From positions 1 through 64,000 of the forward strand of contig NZ_JACVAJ010000004.1 of the NCBI RefSeq assembly GCF_014851815.1: a stretch of 64,000 nucleotides of DNA. Direction: 5' to 3'. Source of the stretch: Pseudoxanthomonas sp. PXM01. Lineage in GTDB: Bacteria > Pseudomonadota > Gammaproteobacteria > Xanthomonadales > Xanthomonadaceae. Positions 1 to 6,009 of the stretch are shown one piece after another (the stretch's first letter is position 1; each line of letters opens with the position of its first letter). Made by a program: the position numbers and the translations under genes. Under the pieces are notes generated by a model, which was not told where the DNA came from, did not search any database, and saw nothing but the letters and a program-made list of their open reading frames with translations.

Positions 1-63
1 ACCGTGCCGGGCTTAGGCACCTTAGTTGCCATGGCGCGTATAAGGCGCGAGCATGAGCCCTAA
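1..63 (+). CDS. C-terminal end of the preceding cassette gene (partial)
   Basis: The frame starting at base 1 is open and ends at TAA 61-63, inside the first attC core, as happens in several complete cassettes here. Only about 20 residues (ending RREHEP) are visible, so nothing can be said about function. A second frame (from base 3) is also open and ends at TGA 54-56, so the true frame is not certain. Confidence 0.4.
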   Translation, partial: TVPGLGTLVAMARIRREHEP

Positions 64-126
64 CAATTCATTCAAGCCGAACTTGTCCGCTAGCGCGGCC
101 AAGTCGGCTAAATTCAGGCGTTAGGT
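58..126 (+). repeat. attC site 1 (69 bp class)
   Basis: Outer cores CCCTAAC (58-64) and GTTAGGT (120-126) flank the inner inverted repeat. The centre is the longer type, containing ACTTGTCCGCTAGCGCGGCC. Integrase cleavage is expected between G120 and T121, which sets the left border of the next cassette. Confidence 0.92.
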
Positions 127-129
127 GCC

Positions 130-366
130 ATGAAACGAGACTCTCTCAGCACCAAAATCCAGAGCTCGCCATTCCAAGCCAAGCTGCTGCATGAGTGCTG
201 GGCTTGTCATTCCGTCGGCATCAAGCCAGGTGTTTTAGATACGCAGTTGGGAGACTATGGTGTGCGGGACATGCTCTCTCGCAGATACAAGGTGCTGACA
301 CTCACCGAGCGCGGGCTCTGCGACGCTTGTGAGACCAGTCTTCCGGCTGAGCTTGCTGGCACCTAA
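130..366 (+). CDS. Cassette protein with two CxxC motifs, unknown function
   Basis: This 78-residue protein fills the first complete cassette (121-414). It has two cysteine pairs, CWAC near residues 23-26 and CDAC near 66-69, which together could bind one zinc ion in a zinc-ribbon-like fold. No signal peptide or membrane segment is visible. The ATG lies only 9 nt after the recombination point, so no separate ribosome binding site fits except the AGG of the attC core. The TAA stop is part of the following attC core. I do not recognise the family. Confidence 0.7.
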   Translation: MKRDSLSTKIQSSPFQAKLLHECWACHSVGIKPGVLDTQLGDYGVRDMLSRRYKVLTLTERGLCDACETSLPAELAGT

Positions 367-420
367 CAATTCATTCAAGCCGACGCCGCTTCGCGGCGCG
401 GCTTAATTCAGGCGTTAGGC
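361..420 (+). repeat. attC site 2 (60 bp class)
   Basis: Cores ACCTAAC (361-367) and GTTAGGC (414-420) bracket a perfect central hairpin GCCGCTTCGCGGC. The left core complements the TTAGGT that begins the same cassette at 121, as expected for a cassette that closed into a circle. Confidence 0.93.
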
Positions 421-437
421 ACCACACGAGACGATCC

Positions 438-749
438 ATGCGATTCCTGCTGCTTGCACTGATTCTTTCCTGGCACTCGTCCGCACTCGCGGCCAAGTGC
501 CCGGTTTATCTCTATACAGATCAGCCCAATCAGGATCCGCTCGGCCTTCTGAAACTCGACCGCAACTCCGAGGAAGCCTTGCGCGGCCAAATTCCTGATG
601 CTCCTGCGGGCAAGCTCTGCTGGTATACGCAGCCTGACGGCACCCTCGTGGCCCAGCGGCCCAATCCCAATAAGCGCTACATTTTCATTCGCTCAGATGG
701 GCGCTGGACATTCTCTGAGGTTCAAGAGATCGTGAGCGTCACCGGTTAG
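438..749 (+). CDS. Secreted cassette protein, unknown function
   Basis: A 103-residue protein with an N-terminal signal peptide (hydrophobic core LLLALIL, likely cut after ALAA near residue 19). The mature part has two cysteines, one right after the cleavage site and one in LCWY near residue 60, which could form a disulphide in the periplasm. The C-terminal half is rich in aromatic residues (WYTQPDG, YIFIRSDGRW). It is the only gene of its cassette (415-829). The stop codon falls within an 11-bp tandem repeat that resembles attC core sequence. No family is recognised. Confidence 0.65.
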   Translation: MRFLLLALILSWHSSALAAKCPVYLYTDQPNQDPLGLLKLDRNSEEALRGQIPDAPAGKLCWYTQPDGTLVAQRPNPNKRYIFIRSDGRWTFSEVQEIVSVTG

Positions 750-766
750 GTGCACGTTAGGTGCAC
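745..766 (+). repeat. Tandem 11-bp repeat resembling attC R-prime cores
   Basis: GTTAGGTGCAC occurs twice in direct succession (745-755 and 756-766), just before attC site 3. Each copy begins with the integrase core GTTAGGT, and the first copy supplies the stop codon of the upstream gene. It may be a remnant of an imperfect recombination event or a slippage duplication. Confidence 0.7.
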
Positions 767-775
767 GCGGGTGGT

Positions 776-835
776 GCCTAACAATTCATTCAAGCCGAAC
801 CCGCTTCGCGGGTCGGCTTAATTCAGGCGTTAGGG
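776..835 (+). repeat. attC site 3 (60 bp class)
   Basis: Cores GCCTAAC (776-782) and GTTAGGG (829-835) flank the central hairpin AACCCGCTTCGCGGGTC. The right core has G in place of the usual final pyrimidine, matched by CCCTAAC at the end of the next cassette. Confidence 0.92.
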
Positions 836-837
836 CC

Positions 838-1263
838 ATGCTCAGATTGTTCATCGCAATCATCTTGACACCCCTGCTGCTGAAGGCGCCGTACTTCATT
901 CCGCCATACGAGACTCACACGCTGTGGTGGCTTCGGCCTGAGTTGTTCTTTGCATATAGCGGCATGGTTCTCTTTGGCATCCCTCTGATCTTCCTTTTCA
1001 TCCGCAAGCGTTGGCTCAAGTGGTGGCAGGTGACTTTGGGAGCAACTCTTGCAGCCGGCTTCTTGGTCACTGCCTATTTCCTTTTGACCAACTGGCAACA
1101 TTTCCTGCAAAGCGGCCTAGGCATCACCATTTACGGGCTCCTATCAGGCGTCATATCTGGGCTTGTATTCTGGCTGGTCGCGTTCTGGCGCAATCCGCGG
1201 TTCGCAGGCCCTAACAATTCATTCAAGCCGAACTTGTCCGCTGGCGCGGCCAAGTCAGCTTAG
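838..1263 (+). CDS. Cassette membrane protein with attC-encoded tail
   Basis: A 141-residue integral membrane protein with about four hydrophobic segments (residues 2-18, 38-56, 66-84, 92-116 approximately). The frame has no stop before the attC, so the last 17 or so residues (GPNNSFKPNLSAGAAKSA) are translated from the recombination site itself. The ATG lies 8 nt after the recombination point and directly follows GGGCC. No family is recognised. The tail may be tolerated because it follows the last membrane helix. Confidence 0.65.
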   Translation: MLRLFIAIILTPLLLKAPYFIPPYETHTLWWLRPELFFAYSGMVLFGIPLIFLFIRKRWLKWWQVTLGATLAAGFLVTAYFLLTNWQHFLQSGLGITIYGLLSGVISGLVFWLVAFWRNPRFAGPNNSFKPNLSAGAAKSA

Positions 1264-1277
1264 TTCAGGCGTTAGGC
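1209..1277 (+). repeat. attC site 4 (69 bp class)
   Basis: Cores CCCTAAC (1209-1215) and GTTAGGC (1271-1277) bracket the longer centre type with ACTTGTCCGCTGGCGCGGCC. The preceding gene reads through most of it. Confidence 0.92.
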
Positions 1278-1283
1278 ACCGGA

Positions 1284-1682
1284 ATGAGCAGCTTTGCGTT
1301 CGAAGCAAAATGCGTGGTGACGGAGCAGCCTGACGGCGAGTTTCATCTCGTTGGTTTCGCCGATCAAAAGTTCGACACTCGCTTCTACCTAATGCTCCAA
1401 CGCGCCCTCGAGCATGATGAGCAGGACCGAGCTCTAGGAATGGACACCTATCACCTTGAGTGGCGTGGCCAGGGTATGTCCGGCTACGGCGGCATCTCGC
1501 GCTTCTTGCTTAGCTCAACCGGGGTTGAGGTCTCATTTGAGCCACAGGCAGTTGCGGAACTGGATGGCATGGAGCACCTATCCATTTGCTTTCAGTTGAG
1601 TCGCGACGATTTCCTGATGCTGCGAGAGGCTCTCGGCAACATATTCGTCGGCAGCGGCTGCCTGGTTGTGGCCGGTGCCTAA
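1284..1682 (+). CDS. Imm10-like immunity protein (cassette)
   Basis: A 132-residue soluble protein. The pattern FDTRFYLMLQR, then DEQD, LGMDTYHLEW and GYGGI, followed by a C-terminal LSRDDFLMLREAL helix, matches what I remember of the Imm10 family of polymorphic-toxin immunity proteins. Imm10 proteins neutralise a toxin delivered by competing bacteria. No toxin gene lies beside it, so it would be an orphan immunity gene kept in a cassette, a known way of protecting against neighbours' toxins. The ATG is 12 nt after the recombination point and the TAA stop lies in the next attC core. The family assignment is from sequence pattern only. Confidence 0.7.
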   Translation: MSSFAFEAKCVVTEQPDGEFHLVGFADQKFDTRFYLMLQRALEHDEQDRALGMDTYHLEWRGQGMSGYGGISRFLLSSTGVEVSFEPQAVAELDGMEHLSICFQLSRDDFLMLREALGNIFVGSGCLVVAGA

Positions 1683-1736
1683 CAGTTCATTCAAGCCGAA
1701 CCCGCTTCGCGGATCGGCTTAACTCAGGCGTTAGGC
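1677..1736 (+). repeat. attC site 5 (60 bp class)
   Basis: Cores GCCTAAC (1677-1683) and GTTAGGC (1730-1736); central hairpin CCCGCTTCGCGG with one mismatch toward its right arm. Confidence 0.93.
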
Positions 1737-1741
1737 CCCTG

Positions 1742-2188
1742 ATGAAAACACTAGCGACACTGCTAATGATCCTTGGCCAAGCCGAACCCGCGCAGGCTGC
1801 CGCTTCCCCGCAGACGCCTCTGACATTGGGCGGAATCACGATTGGCCAAAGTGAGCCGTCCGTGGTTGCAAGGCTCGGGAAACCCAAGAAGCGCACGAAA
1901 GTACCGGACGTCTTTCTTCCTGTAACGCTGTCTTATCTAGGCATCGTTGTTTCTCTTGATGAGCAAGGCGTTGGCGGTGTTCTCAGTACAAGTAGAGAGT
2001 TCTGCACGCCAGCCGGCATCTGCCCTGGCATGACGTACGAGCGAGTAACGGCGGTGTACGGAAAGTCAGATCTCTATGAGCGTGATGGACACTTCTTCAG
2101 GGATTACCTTTGGGACGATGGATGCTGGCTTCGGATCAGATTTGAGTCCGATATAACAATCAGCGTGGAGACGACATGCTCACCGTGA
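1742..2188 (+). CDS. Secreted cassette protein, CTxAGICPG family, copy 1
   Basis: A 148-residue protein starting at the ATG 11 nt past the recombination point; the open frame extends upstream through the attC, but that part belongs to the previous cassette. It has a short signal peptide (cut near AQAAA, residue 20), then LTLGGITIGQSEPSVVARLGKP, a central CTPAGICPGM with two cysteines, and a C-terminal W-rich part ending TTCSP. It is clearly related to the cassette protein at 4414-4875, which shares LGG-T-G, CTLAGICPG and AVYG at the same spacing. A periplasmic role is likely; function is unknown. Confidence 0.72.
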   Translation: MKTLATLLMILGQAEPAQAAASPQTPLTLGGITIGQSEPSVVARLGKPKKRTKVPDVFLPVTLSYLGIVVSLDEQGVGGVLSTSREFCTPAGICPGMTYERVTAVYGKSDLYERDGHFFRDYLWDDGCWLRIRFESDITISVETTCSP

Positions 2189-2192
2189 CGGG

Positions 2193-2252
2193 GCCCAACA
2201 TTTCATTCAAGCCGAATCCGCTTCGCGGGTCGGCTTAACTCAGGCGTTAGGT
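2193..2252 (+). repeat. attC site 6 (60 bp class)
   Basis: Cores GCCCAAC (2193-2199) and GTTAGGT (2246-2252). The left core differs by one base from the exact complement of the cassette start at 1731. The stop codon (TGA 2186-2188) lies just outside it. Confidence 0.9.
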
Positions 2253-2258
2253 CCCCTT

Positions 2259-2639
2259 ATGAGAGCTCTTCTTCAACTAGCGGCCATAGCGATCACTCTC
2301 TGCAGCGTCGCGTGCTCGCGTCCCGCACTTTCGCAGAAGGACAGCACATGGCAAGCCCAGTGCACAACGAATGGCCTGTCCCTATCTTCGCCCGGCGATA
2401 TGAACATCATGCGGAAGCTGGCGTTGGAGTGTGAGCCTATTGGCGCTTGCACCTTGGCATGCTTTCGCAGCGGCTGTGACAACGGGGTCGGGAGCAATTG
2501 CCTTCATGCTTGCCCGCCCACTGCCTCAGACTCTGCACTCGCTTCGGAGACCATGCAGTTTGTAGCGGGGTCTCACGCAATGTGTCGGCCTGGGCCTAAC
2601 AATTCATTCAAGCCTACGCCGCTTCGCGGCGCGGCTTAA
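2259..2639 (+). CDS. Cysteine-rich secreted cassette protein with attC-encoded tail
   Basis: A 126-residue protein with an N-terminal hydrophobic segment ending CSVACS, compatible with either a signal peptide or a weak lipobox with C19 as the lipidated residue. The mature part is cysteine-rich (C-T-T-N, LECEPIGACTLACF, SGCDNG, NCLHAC), suggesting several disulphides in the periplasm or outside. The frame has no stop before the attC, so the last 15 residues (GPNNSFKPTPLRGAA) come from the recombination site. Without this tail the protein would end near MCRPG. No family is recognised. Confidence 0.65.
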   Translation: MRALLQLAAIAITLCSVACSRPALSQKDSTWQAQCTTNGLSLSSPGDMNIMRKLALECEPIGACTLACFRSGCDNGVGSNCLHACPPTASDSALASETMQFVAGSHAMCRPGPNNSFKPTPLRGAA

Positions 2640-2653
2640 TTCAGGCGTTAGGC
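2594..2653 (+). repeat. attC site 7 (60 bp class)
   Basis: Cores GCCTAAC (2594-2600) and GTTAGGC (2647-2653), with the GCCGCTTCGCGGC centre. The inner block reads AAGCCTACG instead of AAGCCGACG. Confidence 0.93.
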
Positions 2654-2664
2654 GGCACTAGCGA

Positions 2665-2916
2665 ATGTCCAAGTTCGTCAAATCAATCGCTGCAGTGATC
2701 ATCGCTTACTGCCTCGCATGGCTGGTAGCGTTCTTTTCGGTAGTGGGCTTTGAGCCATCTCTAATTCCTAGTCATTTCGTAGCCGGCTGGAGCCAAAAAG
2801 GCCAAGAGCTCGCAACGTCCACTTGGCTTCTGGCTTGGCCAATTCTCATCGTCATTCTTCTGGCATACCATTTCATCAGGCGGCAGTTGTCATCTTCACG
2901 GGTACGTGCCGCCTAA
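2665..2916 (+). CDS. Small two-helix membrane protein (cassette)
   Basis: An 83-residue protein with two membrane segments, roughly residues 6-28 and 52-70, separated by a loop with SHFVAGWSQKGQ and ending in a basic tail (HFIRRQLSSSRVRAA). The arrangement fits a small inner-membrane hairpin protein with both ends in the cytoplasm. The ATG lies 17 nt after the recombination point. The TAA stop belongs to the next attC core. No family is recognised. Confidence 0.65.
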   Translation: MSKFVKSIAAVIIAYCLAWLVAFFSVVGFEPSLIPSHFVAGWSQKGQELATSTWLLAWPILIVILLAYHFIRRQLSSSRVRAA

Positions 2917-2979
2917 CAATTCATTCAAGCCGAACTTGTCCGCTGGCGCGGCCAAGTCGGCTTAATTCAGGCGTTAGAG
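2911..2979 (+). repeat. attC site 8 (69 bp class)
   Basis: Cores GCCTAAC (2911-2917) and GTTAGAG (2973-2979), with the longer ACTTGTCCGCTGGCGCGGCC centre. The right core is atypical at its last three bases, matched by CTCTAAC at the end of the next cassette. Confidence 0.9.
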
Positions 2980-2989
2980 CGCACACCAC

Positions 2990-3352
2990 GTGTTTCGCAA
3001 ACGGAACCTCTACATCCAGGTCTTCCCCGATCACTTCATGGGCCGTGTGGTCGGTGAGGACAGAAGAGCGCGGCGCGACTGTCATGCCCTAGACAACTCA
3101 CGCGGGGATCCAGACTTCTCGCGGATCCGGGAAGCATTGACGCACTTGGTCAACGAGTTAGCGCCGGGCTTCTCACTACGCAAGCCCACCGCGCTGATGC
3201 ACTTCATTCCAGAGCACTACCAACCGACCCAGCATCAGTTGGAGATGTTCAAACGCACCGCGGAGCGTTCCGGTATATCGTTCTGCTGGATGTCCAAGTG
3301 GGAGACGGCCAACACAGACAAGGAGCTTTCCAATGTGTTTCGTGCGCTCTAA
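2990..3352 (+). CDS. Soluble cassette protein, unknown function
   Basis: A 120-residue soluble protein, probably starting at GTG 2990, 16 nt after the recombination point; the next in-frame ATG (FMGRVV, residue 17) would remove a plausible first strand. It opens with alternating hydrophobic residues (NLYIQVF) and later has ALMHFIPEHY and a C-terminal helix FKRTAERSG followed by ISFCWMSKWE. The strand-helix alternation suggests a compact alpha/beta fold. No signal peptide or membrane segment is seen, and I do not recognise the family. The stop lies in the attC core. Confidence 0.62.
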   Translation: MFRKRNLYIQVFPDHFMGRVVGEDRRARRDCHALDNSRGDPDFSRIREALTHLVNELAPGFSLRKPTALMHFIPEHYQPTQHQLEMFKRTAERSGISFCWMSKWETANTDKELSNVFRAL

Positions 3353-3406
3353 CAATTCATTCAAGCCGACGCCGCTGAGCGGCGCGGCTTAATTCAGGCG
3401 TTAGAC
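3347..3406 (+). repeat. attC site 9 (60 bp class)
   Basis: Cores CTCTAAC (3347-3353) and GTTAGAC (3400-3406); centre GCCGCTGAGCGGC, where the usual TTCG loop is replaced by TGAG. Confidence 0.92.
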
Positions 3407-3411
3407 CTGCC

Positions 3412-3843
3412 ATGAGAACAATCTTCCATCTGATGGTTCTGTTTCTTGGCATCACGCTTGGTGCATGCGCTGCCGCCGAGCCGCCCAAGGTCTGTTCTTC
3501 TTGGCTTACTCCTACATCGACCGCGCCGCCAAAGCTTCCGCCTAGGATGCACAACGAGTTTTCTGGCAAAGCCCAGGTTTCGTTTGTCATTACCCCCACC
3601 GGTCAGGTGCAGTCACCCGCCATCGTCTCTGCGGAGTGGCATCCTATCGGCCGTAGCCGCGGCCAGCCTGTTGGATACAACGAGGCTATTCTTTCCGCTG
3701 TGACCCAATGGCGTTACCCCGCGCGAGGGAGTACGTGCCGCCATCAAGTTCCGGTAGAGGTCCAGCTCACAGACTTGTCGAGCTCTGCGGTTGGCAGATC
3801 TAACAATTCATTCAAGCCGAACCCGCTTCGCGGGTCGGCTTAA
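3412..3843 (+). CDS. TonB C-terminal-like lipoprotein with attC-encoded tail (cassette)
   Basis: A 143-residue protein with a lipoprotein signal peptide (lipobox LGAC, Cys19). The mature part carries the hallmarks of the TonB C-terminal fold: a strand GKAQVSFVITPTGQVQSPAIVS, then NEAILSAVTQWRYPA, then a final strand CRHQVPVEVQL. TonB-C domains normally couple inner-membrane energy to outer-membrane receptors. Here there is no membrane anchor and no proline-rich spanner, so it is a free lipoprotein version whose role is unknown. The last residues (SNNSFKPNPLRGSA) are encoded by the attC. The ATG lies 11 nt after the recombination point. Confidence 0.75.
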   Translation: MRTIFHLMVLFLGITLGACAAAEPPKVCSSWLTPTSTAPPKLPPRMHNEFSGKAQVSFVITPTGQVQSPAIVSAEWHPIGRSRGQPVGYNEAILSAVTQWRYPARGSTCRHQVPVEVQLTDLSSSAVGRSNNSFKPNPLRGSA

Positions 3844-3857
3844 CTCGGGCGTTAGGC
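3798..3857 (+). repeat. attC site 10 (60 bp class)
   Basis: Cores ATCTAAC (3798-3804) and GTTAGGC (3851-3857), centre AACCCGCTTCGCGGGTC. The left core only partly complements the cassette start (TTAGACC), so this cassette may have mutated since it was captured. Confidence 0.9.
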
Positions 3858-3860
3858 CTC

Positions 3861-4349
3861 ATGAGAGACGCTCTCGCAGTTTCAGATCTTTTGCTGATTG
3901 ATTCGCCCGAGCCATTTCCCACTGACTTGGCAGCTGAGGCCGCCCTGCTTGATCGTGTTCAACGGGCAGCTAAACGTCTTGGACGCACGACCTCGACGGA
4001 CTGGCTCGTCTCTGATCCCTCGCTTTTCCAGGACGGCGCACTCTTCACTAGGGCCGCGACTGGAGCCTCATTAGCTCCCACCGCCATTCTCTTCTCAAAG
4101 TTCGGCGGGCTAATCACTACGAGTAGGTTCGGGAGTCCTCCATACACCCACTCACCTGAGCAGATCACCACGTTCGTCCAACTACTTGAGACGGACTACC
4201 AGTTTCGCTTCGCCCCACCAACGCTTCTCAACCAAGACTACTCCGGTCAGTTTTCCCGGTATAAGGTTGGCACTTGGTTTCAGCGCTTCTTCTGTGACGT
4301 CTACTGGACTGCGGGCAAAGCTCATGAGGGTCAGCTTCGATGGCCATGA
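3861..4349 (+). CDS. Soluble cassette protein, unknown function
   Basis: A 162-residue protein with no signal peptide or membrane segment. The N-terminal half looks helical (AAEAALLDRVQRAAKRLGR), followed by DWLVSDPSLF, a stretch of small and aromatic residues (ILFSKFGGLITTSRFGSP) and a C-terminal aromatic-rich region (YKVGTWFQRFFCDVYW). The ATG sits 9 nt after the recombination point in TTAGGCCTCATG, the same leader as in the cassette at 4414. The TGA stop lies just before the attC. I do not recognise the family. Confidence 0.65.
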   Translation: MRDALAVSDLLLIDSPEPFPTDLAAEAALLDRVQRAAKRLGRTTSTDWLVSDPSLFQDGALFTRAATGASLAPTAILFSKFGGLITTSRFGSPPYTHSPEQITTFVQLLETDYQFRFAPPTLLNQDYSGQFSRYKVGTWFQRFFCDVYWTAGKAHEGQLRWP

Positions 4350-4350
4350 G

Positions 4351-4410
4351 TCCTAACAATTCATTCAAGCCGACGCCACTTCGTGGCGCGGCTTAACTCA
4401 GGCGTTAGGC
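4351..4410 (+). repeat. attC site 11 (60 bp class)
   Basis: Cores TCCTAAC (4351-4357) and GTTAGGC (4404-4410); centre GCCACTTCGTGGC, a compensated pair change that keeps the hairpin. Confidence 0.92.
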
Positions 4411-4413
4411 CTC

Positions 4414-4875
4414 ATGAAAAGCATCATTCTCGCCGTTGCACTTCTTTCTGGCTCAGCCGGTGATGTTGCTGTTACAGACGGAGAGCTTAGTCTAGGCGGC
4501 GTGACGCTTGGTGATCCCGAGAACAAGGTCTTGGCCGAGCTCGGTCAACCAGTACGGCAATCTGACACGGGCGAGAGCATTGCGTTCGAGTATCCGGGGC
4601 TGACCGTGCTTGTCGGTTGGCTAGAGCAGGCTGCTCCGGGCAAGTCACGCCACGTACTCCAGCTCAATGCCACGGGGCAAGATGCTTGTACCCTTGCAGG
4701 CATTTGTCCGGGCGCTCCGCTGTCAAAGGCTTTGGCGGTCTACGGCCAGCCCATCAGATCAGAGCGTGAGTCTGGTAGCTTTTGGGAGTACTACAGCAGT
4801 CAATCTTCTTGCTGGCTTCAACTTGGCGTATCTGGCGACAGAGTTGGTTCAATTGGTGCAGTGTGCCAGCCATGA
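4414..4875 (+). CDS. Secreted cassette protein, CTxAGICPG family, copy 2
   Basis: A 153-residue protein with a signal peptide (LAVALLSGSAG). The mature part has LSLGGVTLGDPENKVLAELGQP, a central CTLAGICPGAPLSKALAVYGQP, and a C-terminal CWLQLGV plus a last cysteine two residues from the end. Order and spacing match the cassette protein at 1742-2188, including four cysteines. The two are divergent homologues, so they were probably captured independently or have been separated for a long time. It is likely periplasmic, with two disulphides. Function is unknown. Confidence 0.72.
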   Translation: MKSIILAVALLSGSAGDVAVTDGELSLGGVTLGDPENKVLAELGQPVRQSDTGESIAFEYPGLTVLVGWLEQAAPGKSRHVLQLNATGQDACTLAGICPGAPLSKALAVYGQPIRSERESGSFWEYYSSQSSCWLQLGVSGDRVGSIGAVCQP

Positions 4876-4876
4876 G

Positions 4877-4936
4877 GCCTAACAATTCATTCAAGTCGAT
4901 GCCGCTTCGCGGCGCGGCTTAATTCAGGCGTTAGGT
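4877..4936 (+). repeat. attC site 12 (60 bp class)
   Basis: Cores GCCTAAC (4877-4883) and GTTAGGT (4930-4936). The inner block reads AAGTCGATG rather than AAGCCGACG. Confidence 0.92.
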
Positions 4937-4941
4937 GGCAC

Positions 4942-5274
4942 ATGACGATCAGTACTGTTGAGCCAGTCAACCCGATCTCTGCCAGTACCCGCACCAGAGC
5001 TGTGCGCGGGGCCGTAGCCCTTGCGACTGGCTGCCTGCTACTCCCTTTAGTCCTGCTCTTGCTGCTAGAGTTTGGCATCCCAGCCCAATCTCGCGGTTAT
5101 TCCAATCCCGACTTCTGGCTTTCGCTTTTGGCGGGCAGCATTGTCGGGGCCGTTGTCGCTGCATCCTTCAAACGACGTGCGCCAGTTCTGCTGGTAGCGT
5201 CATTAGGCCCGTTGGGCGCGGCTCTCACGGTGGCTGTCTGGGCATGGTGGTCAATTTCCCAAGGCGCCACCTAA
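4942..5274 (+). CDS. Three-helix membrane protein (cassette)
   Basis: A 110-residue protein with a soluble N-terminus of about 20 residues and three membrane segments, roughly residues 24-44 (very leucine-rich), 58-76 and 82-104. An arginine-lysine loop (SFKRRAP) between the second and third helices suggests that side faces the cytoplasm. The ATG lies 11 nt after the recombination point; the stop TAA is part of the attC core. No family is recognised. Confidence 0.65.
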   Translation: MTISTVEPVNPISASTRTRAVRGAVALATGCLLLPLVLLLLLEFGIPAQSRGYSNPDFWLSLLAGSIVGAVVAASFKRRAPVLLVASLGPLGAALTVAVWAWWSISQGAT

Positions 5275-5328
5275 CAATTCATTCAAGCCGAACCCGCTTC
5301 GCGGGCCGGCATAATTCGGGCGTTAGGC
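5269..5328 (+). repeat. attC site 13 (60 bp class)
   Basis: Cores ACCTAAC (5269-5275) and GTTAGGC (5322-5328). The inner right block reads CGGCATAATTCGGG, two changes from the array norm. Confidence 0.9.
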
Positions 5329-5367
5329 GCTGGCATAGCCATTGATCCCGAAGAGCTGCGGAATTTC

Positions 5368-5919
5368 ATGTTGACCGTAGACGTAAGCTCGGCAGCAGCG
5401 CAGGACTACAAAGCCGATGAGTGCAGATTCTTTCTTGAACTTGCGAGAGCACAGACTGATAGATCAAGGTTTAGATGGCTAGTAAGCGCGTTCCTAAGTG
5501 CGGCCTACAGCTTTTTTGATCAGGCTGCTTACTGGGCTTGCATTTCGCAAGTCGATGAAAGCACTGGAGAGGATACTGCGGATGAGATTCTTCTATCCGC
5601 AGTTCGTGAACACATCGATGTTACCCAGAACAAGAAGTACGCGTCTTACGTCAAGACAACGGCTTCCAGGGGAGTTCTGCAACAACTCTATGAGATCAGG
5701 CAACAGAATACCCACCGATCTTCTCTCTCAATTATGTGCGCGGGAGAGTCGTTGCCCGACGATTTCCACTTGGGCTGGGAGTTAGGAAAGGGGCTGCCGC
5801 TACTGGAGTTTTGTGATGAGGTTATGACTGAGATTGAACAACTTCGATTCAAGCGGGAGGCCTGTGAGGCAGAAGCCTGGCCACCACCACGCTCGGACAG
5901 CTTGCCGGACGACGCCTGA
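5368..5919 (+). CDS. HEPN-like cassette protein with R-x4-H motif
   Basis: A 183-residue, mostly helical soluble protein. Residues 20-56 look like two long helices (FFLELARAQ, then RWLVSAFLSAAYSFFDQA), and residues 111-116 read RQQNTH, an R-x4-H motif preceded by a helix, as in HEPN ribonucleases. HEPN proteins often act in toxin-antitoxin and phage-defence systems. The motif alone is short, and overall similarity was not tested. The listed ATG lies 45 nt from the recombination point, much further than in the other cassettes; the frame is open upstream to ATT 5341, so a non-standard earlier start (IDPEELRNF) is possible. No partner antitoxin is visible beside it. Confidence 0.6.
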   Translation: MLTVDVSSAAAQDYKADECRFFLELARAQTDRSRFRWLVSAFLSAAYSFFDQAAYWACISQVDESTGEDTADEILLSAVREHIDVTQNKKYASYVKTTASRGVLQQLYEIRQQNTHRSSLSIMCAGESLPDDFHLGWELGKGLPLLEFCDEVMTEIEQLRFKREACEAEAWPPPRSDSLPDDA

Positions 5920-5935
5920 GCGTGCTCAAGTAGGC

Positions 5936-5995
5936 GCCTAACAGTTCATTCAAGCCGAGGCCTCTTCGCGGCGCGGCTGAATTCAGACATCAGGC
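5936..5995 (+). repeat. attC site 14, degenerate (60 bp)
   Basis: The left core GCCTAAC (5936-5942) is intact, but the right core reads ATCAGGC (5989-5995) instead of GTTAGGC, losing both the G and the T at the cleavage point. The overall spacing is unchanged. It is probably poorly recombinogenic. Confidence 0.8.
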
Positions 5996-6009
5996 CGCCA
6001 GTGAGATCA

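Noticed and set aside
1687..5078. Minus-strand frames ending in similar peptides (LTPELSRAAKRRRLE)
   Set aside because: The common peptide is simply the reverse reading of attC sites; the frames run antisense to cassette genes.
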